DNA of 64,000 bases, from assembly GCA_017607445.1 (NCBI GenBank), contig JAEVHH010000003.1, forward strand, positions 2,728,001 to 2,792,000, in the 5' to 3' direction. The notes under the pieces were generated by a model that was not told where the DNA came from, made no database searches, and saw nothing but the letters and a program-made list of their open reading frames with translations. Both the position numbers and the translations under genes were made by a program. Positions 23,761-36,639 of this stretch are shown here, piece by piece. This DNA comes from Histoplasma ohiense (lineage: Eukaryota; Ascomycota; Eurotiomycetes; Onygenales; Ajellomycetaceae). Every line of letters begins with the position of its first letter. Position 1 is the first letter of the stretch.

Positions 23761-26700
23761 TTATCCTCCTCTACTGAGATGAGTGAGGACTTGTAGATGT
23801 CGAGGGTGGTGATGTCCTTCAAGGTGAACATGGGTTCCCAGATTGAATGATTGTATTCTATTCATTTGATGAGGTATTTATGACAGCAGTGGTTGGTTCT
23901 ATTGTCAAGAATTGCTTTGATTTCTCACTCAAGTTCATTGTCTTCTTCTACAATGATGAATGGCTGTCAATTGAAGATTCTCTGTGAGGGGAATGAATCC
24001 TCGGCTGCAGGTTGGAGCAGGTTTGTATAAAAGATGTTGTGGATATCAGATGAGGTGTTAAGTTGATAATTGTGTGTGTCTAGCACTTTCTTCACTGTAT
24101 ACTTGATATGATAGTAATTTAGCATACATGAGGGGTGATCTGTTCTTATATTCTTGAGATTCAGTCAGACTTTATCTTCTATATGATATTGAGTTGTAGA
24201 ACTTCTTCTGATGTTCATTTGATTCTTATAATCTTACTGAATGCTGATCATTGAAGTTTCTGCTTATTTGTGAGCTTTCTTCAACTTACTCATGATGTTC
24301 TCTGCTATCTGTATGAGACTGTGGATGTATGCAGTTTCTTGAGAAGTCTCAGAGAAGTTCAGAATCTCTAAATTATATCTGTGTAGAAGAAAGAATGAGC
24401 TTACATCTGTTGTAGCAGAATCTCAATCATTAATCACAATCTCAGTATGTGACAGCAGATTGCTTCAGTTGTTTTGTGTGTAATTGCAGAACTTACAGAG
24501 AATGTTCTTTATCATTTATATCATTCTCTCAGTAGCTTCATCAGTCTCTGAATGATACACTGTTGATAACTTTCATTCAATTCTTAATAATTGGCATATG
24601 CAGACTCAGAGTGCACTGATGAATTGACTGCCTCTATCTGACACAATGAATGAAAGCAGACTATGTATATGATAGAACAGACTTCTGATGAAGACATCTG
24701 CAACTACTTCAGCATCCATCTTGTCACAGAGCTGTAGTATTACATCTTTGCTGAGTCAGTCAACAATGATTAGAATGTTTGTAGAATCTCTGTTTTTGAA
24801 TAAGAAAACTGCAAAATCAATATCTATATTGTATCAAATTCAGTTGAAGACAGATAGAGACTTCAGTATCTCTTTTCAGTGTTCATATCATACTATCACT
24901 GAGCTGCAGTGATCACAGTTGTGTATGAACTGGTGTATATCTTTTGACATATCTGATCAGTAGAATTCTTGAGTGACAATGTTGTACATGATTTTGTGTT
25001 CTGAGTGTCTGATCATTGATGAGTCATGAATTTCTTGTATGATCTGTGTTTGTAGAGATTCTGAATTGGGAACTCATTGTCTATCTTGAAAGTGTAAGTG
25101 ATTGTCATTGTTGATTGAACATGCTGAGATATCTGTTCTTGAGTATATGTCTGCAGGGAATTGAGATGCTTTACTTTATATGACTTCAGTGATTTGCTGT
25201 CAGAATTCATCTGTTTCTGCTGCTAGTCTCCATTGTTCTTTGAGTGAGGGTTCTTGAGCTCAGAACGGGTTTGATATGTACACAGAGTTCATCTGATTGT
25301 ATAGAACTTTCTATAATTGCAGAGTTGATTAACTGATACTCTTGATGTTTTCATCTATCATTCAAGTCATCAGATGGTATATCTTGTTCTTGATGAGACA
25401 GAGTATCTGCAAAGATGTTCTCTACTTCAGATTGATAACAAATTGTGAACAAAAAACAGCTAAGAAACAATGATCAACACATATGTCTTTCAGTGAGTTT
25501 ACAAGTGATTGTGAAGTACTCTAAGTTCTTATAATCAGTAACAATCTCAAACTTTTTGATGCTCATAAGTTCAGACTTTCATTCTTCAAAGCATTGTATA
25601 ATCACTAGAAGCTTCTTGTTGTAGATCTTGTAGTTGCATTTGATGGGTGACATCTTTTTCAAAATGAAGACACAGAGTTGTAGAACATCTTCATTATCAT
25701 ATTGTATCAGTGCTTCATCTACTACATAATCTGAGGTGTCTGTTTTGAGAATTGTATGTTTATTCAAATTGAATGATTGCAGTATTGAAGTGTTTATGAA
25801 CATATGCTTCAGCTTTTTGAATGCTGTGTCTGCTTTGTCAGTTCATTGAAATACAGTGTCTTTCTGAGTCAGGTCCATCAGTGATCATACAATGTCAGAG
25901 AAGTCTTTGATGAATCTTCAGTAGAAGTTGATGAATTCTAGAAAGCTTCTAGTTTCTTTTACTGAGACTGATGTCTCTCAGTTGAGAATTGCTTCTATCT
26001 TCTTAGAATCCATGTGTATGTCTTTTTCAGCTTTGATGATGAATTCTAGATAGATTGTAGACTTGATCTCAAAGTTGCATTTGTCAATGTTCATTTATAG
26101 TTCAGCTTTTTGTAGGCAGTCAAGCACTTGTTGTACATGCTTGTGATGCTCAGTGAGTAATCCATTGATGAAGATCAGAATATTGTCTATATATACTGAG
26201 ACAATCTCATCAAGCAGATCTTATAGAGCTCAGTTAATGTATTTCTGAAATATGTTTGGAGTGTTCACTAATTCAAAGAGAATCACTGTTCATTTGTATA
26301 ATCTGTAATATGTATGAAAAGCAGTTAGTCATTTGTCATCTTCATTAATTCTTATCTTATAGAAGGCTGCAGAGATGTCAAGTTTTGTAAATCATTTTAC
26401 TTTTTCTATTCATTCAAGTATTTCATTGATGAGTGGGAGAGAGTATCAGTTCTTCTGTGTAATCTTATTGAGTTCTCAGTAGTCAACACAGAATTGTAAG
26501 TCTTCTTCTGATTTCTTTGCAAACAGTACAGATGCTGTGATGAGTGAGTTGCTAACATAAATGAAGTCTTTGTTCAGTAATTCATTGAGCATTTTTTGTA
26601 GAATGAGAAGCTTGTTGTATGACATACTGTAAAGAAAATCTCAGAGTGATTGTGGGTTCTTACTGTTTTTCTTGATAAGCTTGATTATATGATCTATACT

Positions 26701-28394
26701 GAGTTCTCAGTGAGAAGAAAGCTTTTCAGCTTCTTTCTTGTTGAATATATCTGTGAAGTCTTCATACAATTTGAGTAGTTTCTTGTGCAGTTTCTTGAGA
26801 TTTTTGAGTTCTAACTTTTCTAACACTTTTTTGATATCTGCTATACTAGCAGTGAACACTTGGACATTCTTCTTCTCATATGCTTGATGAGTTAGTAGTT
26901 TGTACATTTCTGCTGATATCTGAATGAGATCAGTGGTTCTATTGACATTCTTCTTATAAACACAGTTATCTTCTGAGAAAATAAGACAGTGATTGTGTGT
27001 GTTCAACAAGGTTTCAAATTCTGTGAGTTATGATAGACTGAGTATTAGATTGTACTCAAGGTCTTGTATTTCATATACATATATATTCTTTTTCTTGTGT
27101 CCTTCTACATTGATGTTAAATCTTACCATGTTGTAGAAGGCTGATTCTCTGAGGTCATCAAATTCATTGAGCTTATATGACTTGAAAAAGAGGATACACT
27201 GAAGCTTATACTTCTCAATCAGCTGAGTGTCTATAAGAGTGTAATGAAGAAAACCACTGTCTATCATTGCTTGTACATTGACTAGATTATTTACAATGAC
27301 AGAGATTATGATTGTGTTCATTTGTATCTTCTGCTTGAATCTTCAGCTAGCTTTCTGCTTCTTGAGTTCTCATCTGTGTTTTAAAATGAGAGCTTGTCTT
27401 TTCCCTGTTCTTGTCTATCCACAGGCGACACAGTATTTACACATGTGAGGGGTTTACTTGAGGTGATTGCATTTGAATATTGATTTGTGAAGTGCTCTGA
27501 CTTGTCACAGTGTATGCAGACTTCTCTGACAATTCAGTCAGTGGCATTCTTTTCTGAGATGTTGGAGACTCTCAGACAACTTGTGTTTATGTGTGAAATT
27601 CAGTTCATTGATTCTGATTTGAAGATGGAGGGCACTGCAGAGCAGTTCAGAGTGTATGTATTTGTTCAGCAGAATTCTCTGTGATTTTGAAGCATGCAGA
27701 ACTGAGACAGATTGTTGTTCAATAGATGAAGATTAGTACAGAATTCACTGTATGTTGAGGATTTTGAATACTCTATACTTTGATTATGCAACTGAAAGTT
27801 CAAATTCTTGAACAGTATATTGATCTTGACAGTGTCATCTCAGTCTTACTCATCTGCTTCTAGAAGTTTGTGATTGAATTCAGAAAGATAAGTTGCCAAC
27901 ACAATGTTCATCTGATGAGTCTGATTAAGCCAGTCTAACATCTTGACTTGAAGTGTAGAATTGAGAAAGAGAGAGTTGAGTTGTTGAAAGACTAGCTTTG
28001 ATGTATGCTGATGATTCTGACAATGACTCATTCAGAATTGAAATTTTGCTAACACATCACCATTCAATCTGCTATGGATATACCACACTTGATTGAATAG
28101 CAAGTCTATTGCTTGTCTGTTGATGTTCAATTTGATGTTTGTTTTTGACTTTCATGTGAGGTAGAGTGCTAGATCTCTCTCATATTTGTTGAGAATTGAG
28201 AGCTTCTCTCTTGAGAGCTTTTCATGAGACATGAATGTAGAAGAAATGATGAATGTGAAAGTGCTCATTTCAGCAAATCATTGTTGCAATTTAATCATCT
28301 GTAGTGTCTGTTGCTGAAGAATGCTTCATAGATCTAAGTTGTTGTCCACTGCATTCAGATGCAGTGAGTGTTTATAGAATTGTTTATAATTCAT
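23740..28394 (-). pseudogene. Family 2 gag-pol with chromodomain, decayed (copy C)
   Basis: Gag starts at ATG 28394 and includes an open piece at 27846-28031. The CCHC knuckle is near 27490-27540 and the slippery heptamer at 27399-27405. Pol follows in the -1 frame: protease at 27028-27321 with an intact MIDSGF motif, the protease/RT linker at 26707-27009, RT around 26100-26700, RNase H at about 25500-25900 and integrase at about 24300-25050 (zinc finger near 24930). A chromodomain leads into the 3' LTR. Proteins match copy D closely (for example LHYTLIDTQLIEK). Stops are mainly TGA. Unlike copy D, the protease Gly is retained. Confidence 0.88.
27399..27405 (-). promoter_or_regulatory. -1 ribosomal frameshift heptamer, family 2 copy C
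   Basis: On the minus strand G GGA AAA lies in the gag register (CAG GGA AAA). A zero-frame TAA follows 18 bases after it and pol continues in the -1 frame. The heptamer is conserved in copy D (53543-53549). Confidence 0.74.
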
Positions 28395-28489
28395 TTCAAT
28401 ATCTAAGAATATGTAATAATAATAAAAGAAAAGAAATACTTGTAGACACTCAGTTTTCTCATAGACACTATTCACAGTGTTGCAGTGCT

Positions 28490-28505
28490 AAGCTTGATCA
28501 AGCTT
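28490..28505. repeat. 16-bp perfect palindrome in family 2 leader (copy C)
   Basis: AAGCTTGATCAAGCTT is its own reverse complement and lies between LTR and gag. It is conserved at 52443-52458 in copy D, and in both copies it is flanked by AACACTGTGAATAG-type repeats. By analogy with retroviral dimer-initiation palindromes it may pair two genomic RNAs; this is inference. Confidence 0.75.
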
Positions 28506-28789
28506 CTTTGTAAATGCTATTCACAGTGTTACAGTTTGTAGACACTCAGATCTCATAGAACACAGTCAATTGTGTTTCAGACACTTAGACACAACAGTCT
28601 ATATAACTAACAATAGAGACACTCAGACCCACAAGAAATCTCTTGTAATGACTAAACACTCAAGTCTGTAAACAACACACTCAGGTGTAAGAACTGGTAA
28701 CAAAACACTCAGGTCTTAAATGATGCACTTGAGTGTAAGAACTAATAACAAGACACTCAGATCTAAAACACAGAAGAATCAATTCATAA

Positions 28790-29324
28790 TATAATGAATG
28801 TATTTTGATTAATGATTTGATACTATTCTAATTACAGATTACAAATTGATTAAGAAAAGAAAGAGAAAAGAAATCAGAAGAAAAGATTGTACAAAGAGAA
28901 TTCTTATAGAGAGAATTTCAGAGTGAAAGAATATCAGAAGCCACTCCACAGTGAAGTGCAGAGTAAAAGAATGTTAAGAACTACATGAAAGAATTGTTAG
29001 AAACTACACAAATGTGAAGCATGAAGTGGAAGAATCATTGAGAGCTATGCAGAAGAATTGTTAGAAACTATATGAGTGTGAAGTATAAAGTGAGAGAATC
29101 ATTGAAGACTATACAGAAGAATTGTTAGAGACTATATGAGTGTGAAATATGAAGTGAGAGAATGTTAGAGACTACACAGAAGAATCATTAGAGACTACAC
29201 AAGTGCAGAGCATGGAGTGAAAGAATGTTGAGAGTTACACAAAGTCACAACAGTCAGAAATGAGTGGGTGCAGAAGGGGAGTTGATTGTGTAAGTTAATT
29301 ACTAACAGATGCTAACCCATCACA
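28790..29324 (-). repeat. 5' LTR of family 2 copy C
   Basis: 535 bp, ends CCCATCACA at 29324. The outer (right) end retains GTGGGTG and AGGGGAG where the 3' LTR inner end has GTGAATG and AGAGGAG. Confidence 0.92.
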
Positions 29325-30010
29325 CATTCATTCTGAAGTAGAAGATGTGGTTTGATTTTCTAAACAGATGATATTATTTGCAATGAATTTGCAGCAATTG
29401 ATACACAGTAAGTGTTCTAATTGATAGAGAATTGTATTTTCAGAATTCAGATTTGTGATGTCTCAGTATTCAGAGGAAATCTTATCTTCTTATATGCTGT
29501 TGTATTGCATCTCATATATTCATTCCTCAAGCTGAGTCGAGCTGTCTCTCTGCATATTCAGATGCAAGATATGTTGTATCTCAATCTAGAATCATGCAAG
29601 GCAAATCATCAACACTGCAAATATTCATATTTAATCTAGTATTATTGCCTTCATTGTGATCTAGATCTCTGGTTTAGATACAAATACTCAGGCTAATCAT
29701 CCTCAGTTCACTGATTGCCATATAAGGTGTCGCAAGTTGTGATGAGAGGTTGTAGAAGATTTGGAAAAATGATCATTTTACTATGCAATGCAATGTCACA
29801 ATTTCTTTGACTTGCAGAAAGTGTTTTCCCACAAATTTTCAATAGCTCTTAGCTCCCCAATCACACAATCAGATGCTGCAGAAAATCAAATGCAATGAAG
29901 ATATAGCATTATAATTGACTGTCTATATCTAAAGCATTAATGAGAATTTCAGTTAAATCCTTGTTATTGAGAGTTTCAGACTTGGCATATCCTTAGGTTT
30001 TGTTCCTGCT
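29325..30010. other. Spacer with possible coding remnants
   Basis: Begins with the duplicated CATTC and, on the minus strand, would have been directly upstream of the BCS1-like gene before element C inserted. On the plus strand 29720-29880 reads like protein (RREVVEDLEK-type composition) but I found no frame I could support as a gene. Confidence 0.35.
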
Positions 30011-30800
30011 TTGAACCAAACTAACTTTTGTTTGAATTGTATATGTGAGATCGATTTGAATGACTCAACATACAGTAAGCTAAAGAATAAAATTGTGAGG
30101 TTATCCACTCAGAGCACAGTTCACCATTCACTAGAAGGCTCTGCTCAGCATTTACAAAACATCTCAAGAGAGCTCTTTCTCAACATTAACAGAAGACTCA
30201 GCAAATTTCTTGAAGTTCTGTACAGACAACAAATCAAAGCTAGCTCAATGCATGCATCACAATGGCAAGAAATACACAATCTATTTTGTGAGACTTTACT
30301 ACTCATTGCAGTAGCCTATAACCCACTGAATATCACTAAAATGAATTGTATTGAATTTGAATGTTTGATGGACTACACAGAATCATATCTGCATGCAAAG
30401 CCTTTGTCTGAGAAATGAATATTCTGTAGAGAGATTCAAATGGTAATAGCAGCAAGCTCTGAGTTAGAAAACATATCCATATTCAAAAAAGATGCAGCTC
30501 CAAATATACTCTCTGATGACTATACACTGATGAAATTAGAGTACTTCATGCTTGAGTTTGATGCTGAAAACAGGACTGATAAAGCATGATGCACTGGAAA
30601 ACACTGCTGGAATGATTCATCTTCGCGGGACAGAGCTTCAGAAAGTCAAACAAATGATTACAATTTATGACATGACAGAGTGATCTGAAGTTCAGATGCA
30701 CACTTTCATAATCATCAAGTGCAGAAGCTGAAGGCTGAATCTCAATCATCAAGCAGTAGATTGAAGACTCAGAACATACAGAAAACAAGTATAATACTCA
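30011..30800 (+). pseudogene. Unrecognised coding relic (plus)
   Basis: A 135-codon open frame (30011-30418, MNQTNFCLNCICEIDLND) ends in TGA. The same frame continues to about 30800 with TGA as the only stop codon type I met (30416, 30588, 30667, 30682). The downstream part is Ser/Gln rich. No domain is recognised. The CXXC at residues 8-11 is isolated. The pattern is that of a gene hit by C-to-T changes at CGA/TGG codons. Weak coding-like sequence extends to about 31080, where it meets the convergent minus-strand relic. Confidence 0.4.
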
Positions 30801-30889
30801 TTACTAAACAACAAACACAAAATAGCAGAAGTAGATATCATAATATCAGATACTTTAAATACTGCTAACAATATAATACTGTAGAAATT

Positions 30890-32190
30890 CAATTTATGTT
30901 CTCAAAATCTCCAATCAGTCTTATCCCTCTTCTTGAAAACTTATTGTCCAATGCAATCCATGCTAGCAATCAATGGGTGTCAGAAAGAAGAACAGAAGAA
31001 TCAACAATAAAATGCTTGTCAATCTTGATATCAGAAGAGAAGAAAAAGAATATTTTCATCACATTTTGAACTGAGTGAAAATAAGCATTTCAAATCATTA
31101 ATATGTTCAGAATGCAGTGAATCTGATCAGTGTCACTCAGCTATATATCATCTTCATTTCATGATATTTAGAAACTAGAAATGATTCTTTCATCTTGAGA
31201 TTTCTCTTGTTCAGCAGCTGAATGTCTTTCATATTCTCATCTTTTATATTCTCTTCTTTTATATTCTCTGACTTCATTATTCAGAACAGTGCTGCATCTT
31301 CAACTGTTATTGTTCTTTTATAGTCAACACTGAGAAATATATGGGCTCATATATATCACTTTTGCTTGACTTCATCTCCAATCTAGATCAATATGTCAGT
31401 AGCTAGAATTGCAGTCTCAGGTTTTGATTTATATATCACTTCAGTCATTGCTTTTAATTTGTAGAGGAGTCAGTCAAGTATAGATCTATTTGAATATTAA
31501 TAAATGACTAATGTGGTTTTAAGTGCTATACTGAACTTACATATGTTTAAGATGCAGAAAGGTTACTTTTTTATTCTAAACAACTGTATGATCAGAAGAA
31601 TGAACTTCAATCTCACTTATGAGAGACAAATCTTCTCAACAGATGTAAAACTCATTCAGTTGATGAAACTTGCATTTGCCACAGAGCAAGATCTTGGATC
31701 CTTCTCTATTTCATATGACTTTGTTAAGGCAGCAATGCATGAAGCATAAGGTTTGAAGTGGATGAGCAGAATATAGTTGTCACAGAAAACTCCAATACTA
31801 TCTCTAACTTTGAGAAATTCAAACTTGGCATAATATGAGTTCATCCACCACAAAACAAGCACAATGATTTCACAATGGAACAAATCATTAGCAGTTACAG
31901 ATGAGAAAAGGCGATGAACTCTATTTATAAAAAGTACATATCTGTTTTTTAACTCAGAAGCAAGTCTTTCATCTCTTAGCTGGTCTTCTTTTTCTCTCAC
32001 TGCATTACAATATTGACTAGAGCAAAACACTCCATCTAGTTAGATCTCTCTCTATATCATGACTGAATATTTCCATTTCTTTCAGACCAGCCATCAATTG
32101 AATATCTATATTTTGAACAATCATGAAATAACTGAGAAACATCAGTCTGTCTGATCAGTCTTCTGACTTGAAGAACAAGCTCATATCTCA
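30890..32190 (-). pseudogene. Unrecognised coding relic (minus)
   Basis: A 124-codon open stretch (31656-32030, including EKEDQLRDERLASELKNRY) continues in the same frame to about 31080 through a mixture of TGA, TAA and TAG stops. In the neighbouring frame upstream, 32060-32190 reads as protein (MAGLKEMEIFSHDIERDLTR), so an intron or one indel lies near 32040. A charged IKEENIKDENMKDI segment is near 31230. The product is probably more than 350 residues, soluble and helix-rich. No domain is recognised. It overlaps the tail of the plus-strand relic, and only one of the two may be real in the overlap. Confidence 0.45.
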
Positions 32191-33059
32191 TCACTTCATA
32201 TCTTTGTCAGAAGAGTTCTGCTGCAACTTTCTGCTGTCAAAAGAAAGCTTCTATCATGCATGCAGAGCATGTAAGCATCAGTCAAGCCAGTCTATTAAAA
32301 GATTAGATAAATTCTCAACTCAATATGTAGACTCTAAATCTCTTTGTATAACATATATTTGTGATTTTTCTACAGTGTAGTCTATGAACTTCTTGAGAGA
32401 TACATACATCAGTAGATGTACAGTTTTCATAATGTCAAAAGATGAACATTTCTCTCAATCAAATGACTTCTTTCTCATCAAATGTGCAAGACAAGATATG
32501 GAGTGCATATATTGAGAAATATAATCACATCTCATTGAAAGAGAAAGAAAAGAAAGAAAAGCATCAGAATTGAGTTATGAAAATATCATCTGAGAGAGAC
32601 AGTCAGAGTTTGAAACTAAAAATTGATGTAAGAGCTATTCTCTGTCCACTATCTCTCTTTTTTCAATTACTGTGAAGACTTAAATTAAATTTGTATCCAG
32701 GTCTGTTGAACACTACATTCTATAAAGAACTGCCAACACTGAAATGATAGTGATCAATGAAGAATGAGAAGGAAATTGAACAATCAGTGAAGAAGTGAGC
32801 TAGATCAAACCTTTCATATGTAAACAAATATAGTTCAGATTGAATTCACAATTCAGAGTTGATGCTAGATGATTAATACAGAGGAAATTTCTTGTTCTCT
32901 ATTGTATTTGTAGCTTTTGATTCCATGTGTAGTTACTTTTAATAAATTATGCAAACAAGTTTTCTGTGTTGGTGTACAGCTCATTTCATCCTCTCAGTTA
33001 ACAGTTGAAGACTGATAGCTCAGCTACTTTAGAGGTTTGTTGACTGTGTCTTGTTGCTT
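32191..33059. other. Spacer, no gene recognised
   Basis: AT-rich and CpG-poor. A 70-codon plus-strand frame at 32168-32380 is too short and lacks support from flanking frames. No repeat or RNA gene was seen. Confidence 0.4.
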
Positions 33060-34100
33060 ATAATTTCGCGAAAAATTGGAGTGGGAAAAGCATGATTCAA
33101 CAACTCTCTTTCTGAAGGAGCCAGTGCTGATTATGTCACATGATCTGGAAATTTCATTGACATGCATGGAAGGATTCAATCTCCCAGTGATGATCCTCAG
33201 AACTTCACAATATTTCAAGGCTGTTAAAAAGTAATTAGAGGGAGGTTTGGTGGTTGAGATCAGAATTCTTGGGAATATTGTAGACTGTTTAGACTCATCA
33301 AATTAGTCAGAGTCTGCTACTGACCATTTTTATAGATTGGCTTATAGACAGCAAGGACAAGTGATACAATTGATTCAACAAATACTAGAAATTCTATATC
33401 TGTCTGGCACAGAATGACTGACTTCTGTGAGGCAAGTCTTCAAGGATTTCTTTGTGCAATTGAAATCAACCAAACTGCAAGACCATCTTCTGTGTATACA
33501 GATGCTGTGATAGATGCAGTAAACCTGCACTTTCATTTTTTTTCTCTTTTGCATTTCATTCATAATAGACAGATCATTTGAACATACATGAAGAAATGAT
33601 GTGGACTGAAGTACTTCTACATAACTAATGGATTTGCTATTGTTCTTCTTTGTATTCCATACAATGATTCTAGTGCTCTCTAACTATCTCTGTAAACCAA
33701 ACATGGATGTACATTCTGTGGTCCATGAGTGGTTCCATACTCAATTAACAGAGAAGAATGAGATGAAAATACTTGCTACAAAAAGAACTCTCAATTTATT
33801 ACTATGAATGAAAGTTGAGAGGAAGATGGGTTTGATTGAGCTAGAGGTATGAGCCATAAATTGTTAGAGTCATCAGAGAGATTCATGAGGATTATATTCC
33901 ATGAGATTAGATTTGCTTTGATGTGGAATTCCAACAGAGCAATTTCCTACAGTACTTCAGACTGATCTGAGCATCTGAAAGTTCTTTAGAAAAGATAGAT
34001 TTCTTCTCAAGTCTTCTTCTCTTTAGCTCAAGTACTGACAATCAAATGTTATATACTGCATCTCAATCTTCTTTCACAGAGGCCTGTAGATTGACATCAT
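33060..34100 (+). pseudogene. Possible coding relic, fragmented
   Basis: Plus-strand stretches read as protein in patches (33060-33230 with SGNFIDMHG; 33390-33560; 33675-34000 with EWFHTQLTEKNEMKIL). They sit in different frames and carry TGA, TAA and TAG stops. One island of CpG (TTTCGCG near 33065) survives. No domain is recognised and the unit cannot be delimited with confidence. Confidence 0.25.
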
Positions 34101-34285
34101 ATTGTTCTCTACTCCCTCTTTCTATCAGCATTCAGAAGAAGAGATCTGAGTTTTCTCAGAAAATATGATTTGAGGAGATATCTCAGAACAATTGTATCTG
34201 AACTGGAATTTCTCAGTCCTGAAATGCGGGTGCTGACCAGGATAAAAATAGTGACAACAAAGAAAAAGCAAGAGAAAACAAGATG

Positions 34286-34448
34286 AAGAGAACATAGAGA
34301 ACAAAGAGAACATAGAGAACAAAGAGAATATAGAGAATAAAGAGAACATAGAGAACAAAGAGAATATAGAGAACAAAGAGAACATAGAGAACAAAGAGAA
34401 TAAAGAGATCAAAGAGATCAAAAAGAACAAAGAGAACAAAAGAGAACA
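34286..34448. repeat. 9/18-bp minisatellite (GA-rich)
   Basis: About 18 tandem copies of a 9-bp unit AGAGAACAA alternating with AGAGAACAT, forming an 18-bp higher-order unit. Read on the plus strand it gives ENKENI repeats, on the minus strand LFSMFS repeats. Open frames on the minus strand (34125-34499 and 34213-34449) exist only because the unit is a multiple of 3. Confidence 0.88.
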
Positions 34449-34733
34449 AAGATCAAGAGAATTCAACAAGATGCAGTCTAAAGATCTACATATATGCAAG
34501 TAGATGATTCTTGTTTCCTCAATGAAGACTGTTGGCAGTTTCTTATACTCTAGTCAGCAACTGTGTAGAATTCTCAGAATTGATTCATTATCACAGCTCT
34601 TCTTGATGTATAGATTTGCTAGCTGATGTTGAGCAGAGTATAGCATCATATTCTTTCATCTATACATCTTTTTATAGTGATGCCAGATGCCTTTGGAATG
34701 TATCAACATTGATCACCTAAAGGGGCATGCACC

Positions 34734-34925
34734 ATGGCAGATATTTTCAAGAAGGTCGATTGCATCATCAATGTGCTCATTAAGAATATAGAAATGGGTC
34801 AAACCCACTGCAATAGATATCAGCATCTTCTCTTACTCCATCTGCAAAAACCACTCCCAGACTGTCTCAAGGATGAAGTGAGCATCATCTCTTGCCATGA
34901 AATCTTTGCAAACAATAAAAACTAG
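34734..34925 (+). CDS. Short hypothetical ORF or first exon
   Basis: 63 codons from a good start context (GCACCATGG) to TAG, beginning MADIFKKVDC. CpG and GG/CC are better preserved around the start than on either side, which is also the case for the FunK1 gene and the gene at 49397. Downstream, 34926-35400 has coding-like patches and a GTAAGT near 35175 that could be a donor, so this may be the first part of a longer relic. The product is unrecognised. Confidence 0.3.
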   Translation: MADIFKKVDCIINVLIKNIEMGQTHCNRYQHLLLLHLQKPLPDCLKDEVSIISCHEIFANNKN

Positions 34926-35619
34926 CTCCTGAAAAACTTTGCCCCAACTGTACTTATTCAGAGAACAACATTGATTCAAAAATATTGCTTTCAAAATCTG
35001 ATGGCTGTAGTTTTGAAATGCAGAGTAAAAATTTCAACAGATCTGAACAGTTGAAAATAAAGCTGCAAAATCAGGCAGGTTCTCAAGGATCATAAAAACA
35101 ATATCAGATGGGAGGTGTGATGGATTAACTGTCATGATGACTGTGGAGAAGGCAGATCTAACAGCGAACTTCGCATGTAAGTGATGAAAGATAATGTGGG
35201 TAGAATGCAATCAGATGGGTGCTGTCACTGTGAAGAAAAAGAAGTGGAAAAGGAAAAAACAGTGGAGATTGCTGAGATTAAATATCATTGACCAGTTCTC
35301 AGATGGGGTTCAGTGCCGACTAAGCCTCATCAGAATGAGGCTGGTAGATGACTCAGATAATGTTGATAAACAAGACCTAGAAACTCAGATGTACACTTAA
35401 GCTAAAGATACACATTATAACTCAGATGCTGTAAACTAATGAAGATTCAGTGTATTGATAGTGTGAATTGCTCTTGATTGTCTTTTACTACACCATGTCT
35501 TTGGCTGACTTTTGAGCTCTGTTGATATTCTAACACCAAGTACAATGCTGATCATTGGGTTGTGTTAAATCAATATGTTACAGTAATACTGTTAATCAAT
35601 AACTACATGTTTCTGATTC

Positions 35620-36440
35620 ACTCAAGATTAAGCAAATTTCTGATCTTGTTGCTCTTTTTCAGAATTCAGTGAGTTTTTTTGACATCAACTCTCATGTTCT
35701 TCTGAATCAACATCTTCAGCAGTTCAGAAATCAAGACCTTCTGAATGAATACAACAGTATCATACTTCAACATCATACTATCAATATCAGTCAGTGAGTT
35801 GATGACATCTTTAAAGTGAGACACAACATGCACTGAGCTGAGAAGAAGATCAGTGAAGAGGTTTCTCAGTGAATTTACAAAGTTGAAATTGAGAGTGAAG
35901 AAGTGTTTCTTCACTCACAGAATTTTGTAATCTCTAAAATTATAGTAGTCAGTACTGTGCAGAATACTTCAGAAGAGAATTTTTCTATTATATTTTTGCA
36001 TTTTCTTATACACAACACTCTCACAGCAGAAGCAGTACTGAGAATCATCAAAAATTCAATGCAGATGAGAATGAAATTGAATCAATCAATTATCTAAACA
36101 GTTTTATACAATGATAAGATAGTGAAGTTAGAATCATTTATACTGTGCAGCTTTCTTTCAGTGATTCTCACAGAATCACAGCTGCTCACAGATCTGTATA
36201 TAATTGTTGACAGCATTGAATACACTGAAAGCCTTCATCTCAACTACAGAATTGCATACTGAGTATATGATGATCACTGTCAAGAATAGAAATGATATAT
36301 GAAATTTTGCATTCAATATAATCTGATTATTTACTGATTGAGATTGTTCACTGAGATAGCAATGTGAAGTTCTGACAGATATGAATGATTTGAATATTGA
36401 AAGAAATTCACTGATTGATATATAATTTAGTAGATTTGTA
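35620..36440 (+). pseudogene. Unrecognised coding relic
   Basis: One plus-strand frame of about 270 codons, reading SLKIKQISDLVALFQ near the start, DLLNEYNSIILQHHTI near 35730, the open piece at 35903-36097, and SFLSVILTESQLLTDLYIIV near 36140-36200. Stops are mainly TGA, with a TAA at 36095-36097 and a TAG near 36290. The composition (Arg lost, Trp rare, TGA at likely Arg sites) is that of a mutated gene. It is predicted helical and soluble, with no recognised domain. Confidence 0.42.
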
Positions 36441-36639
36441 AGAAGAGTAGAGCATTAGTATTTACTACAGCACATTTTCTAAACATTATTTTTTGAGCTC
36501 ACATCACACAGAGTTGAGAGATTACAAATGAGAATTGAGTGAATATACTTACAGTTTCACTCTTGCCTCTGCTTATCAATTGAAAAGTTGTTTGTATGTG
36601 TATTTTGAAGTTTTGTGTATCATTGCTGCTGTAAGAAAC

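Larger units (their letters stand above)
23226..29324 (-). mobile_element. Ty3/gypsy chromovirus family 2, copy C (complete)
   Basis: A 6099-bp minus-strand LTR element with LTRs at 23226-23760 and 28790-29324, flanked by the 5-bp target duplication CATTC (23221-23225 and 29325-29329). It is the inverted counterpart of copy D (51617-57720). Inner LTR ends are more mutated than outer ones: the right LTR begins TATAATGAATG where the left begins TGTAATGAGTG. Confidence 0.95.

Noticed and set aside
29721..29870. Coding patch on the plus strand resembling a conserved protein
   Set aside because: Too short and not extendable in either direction.
34286..34448. CRISPR-like array
   Set aside because: The units are contiguous 9-mers with no spacers, and the window is eukaryotic.
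34125..34499. 124-codon minus-strand ORF rich in LFSMFS
   Set aside because: It is an artefact of a 9-bp minisatellite, which stays open in several frames.
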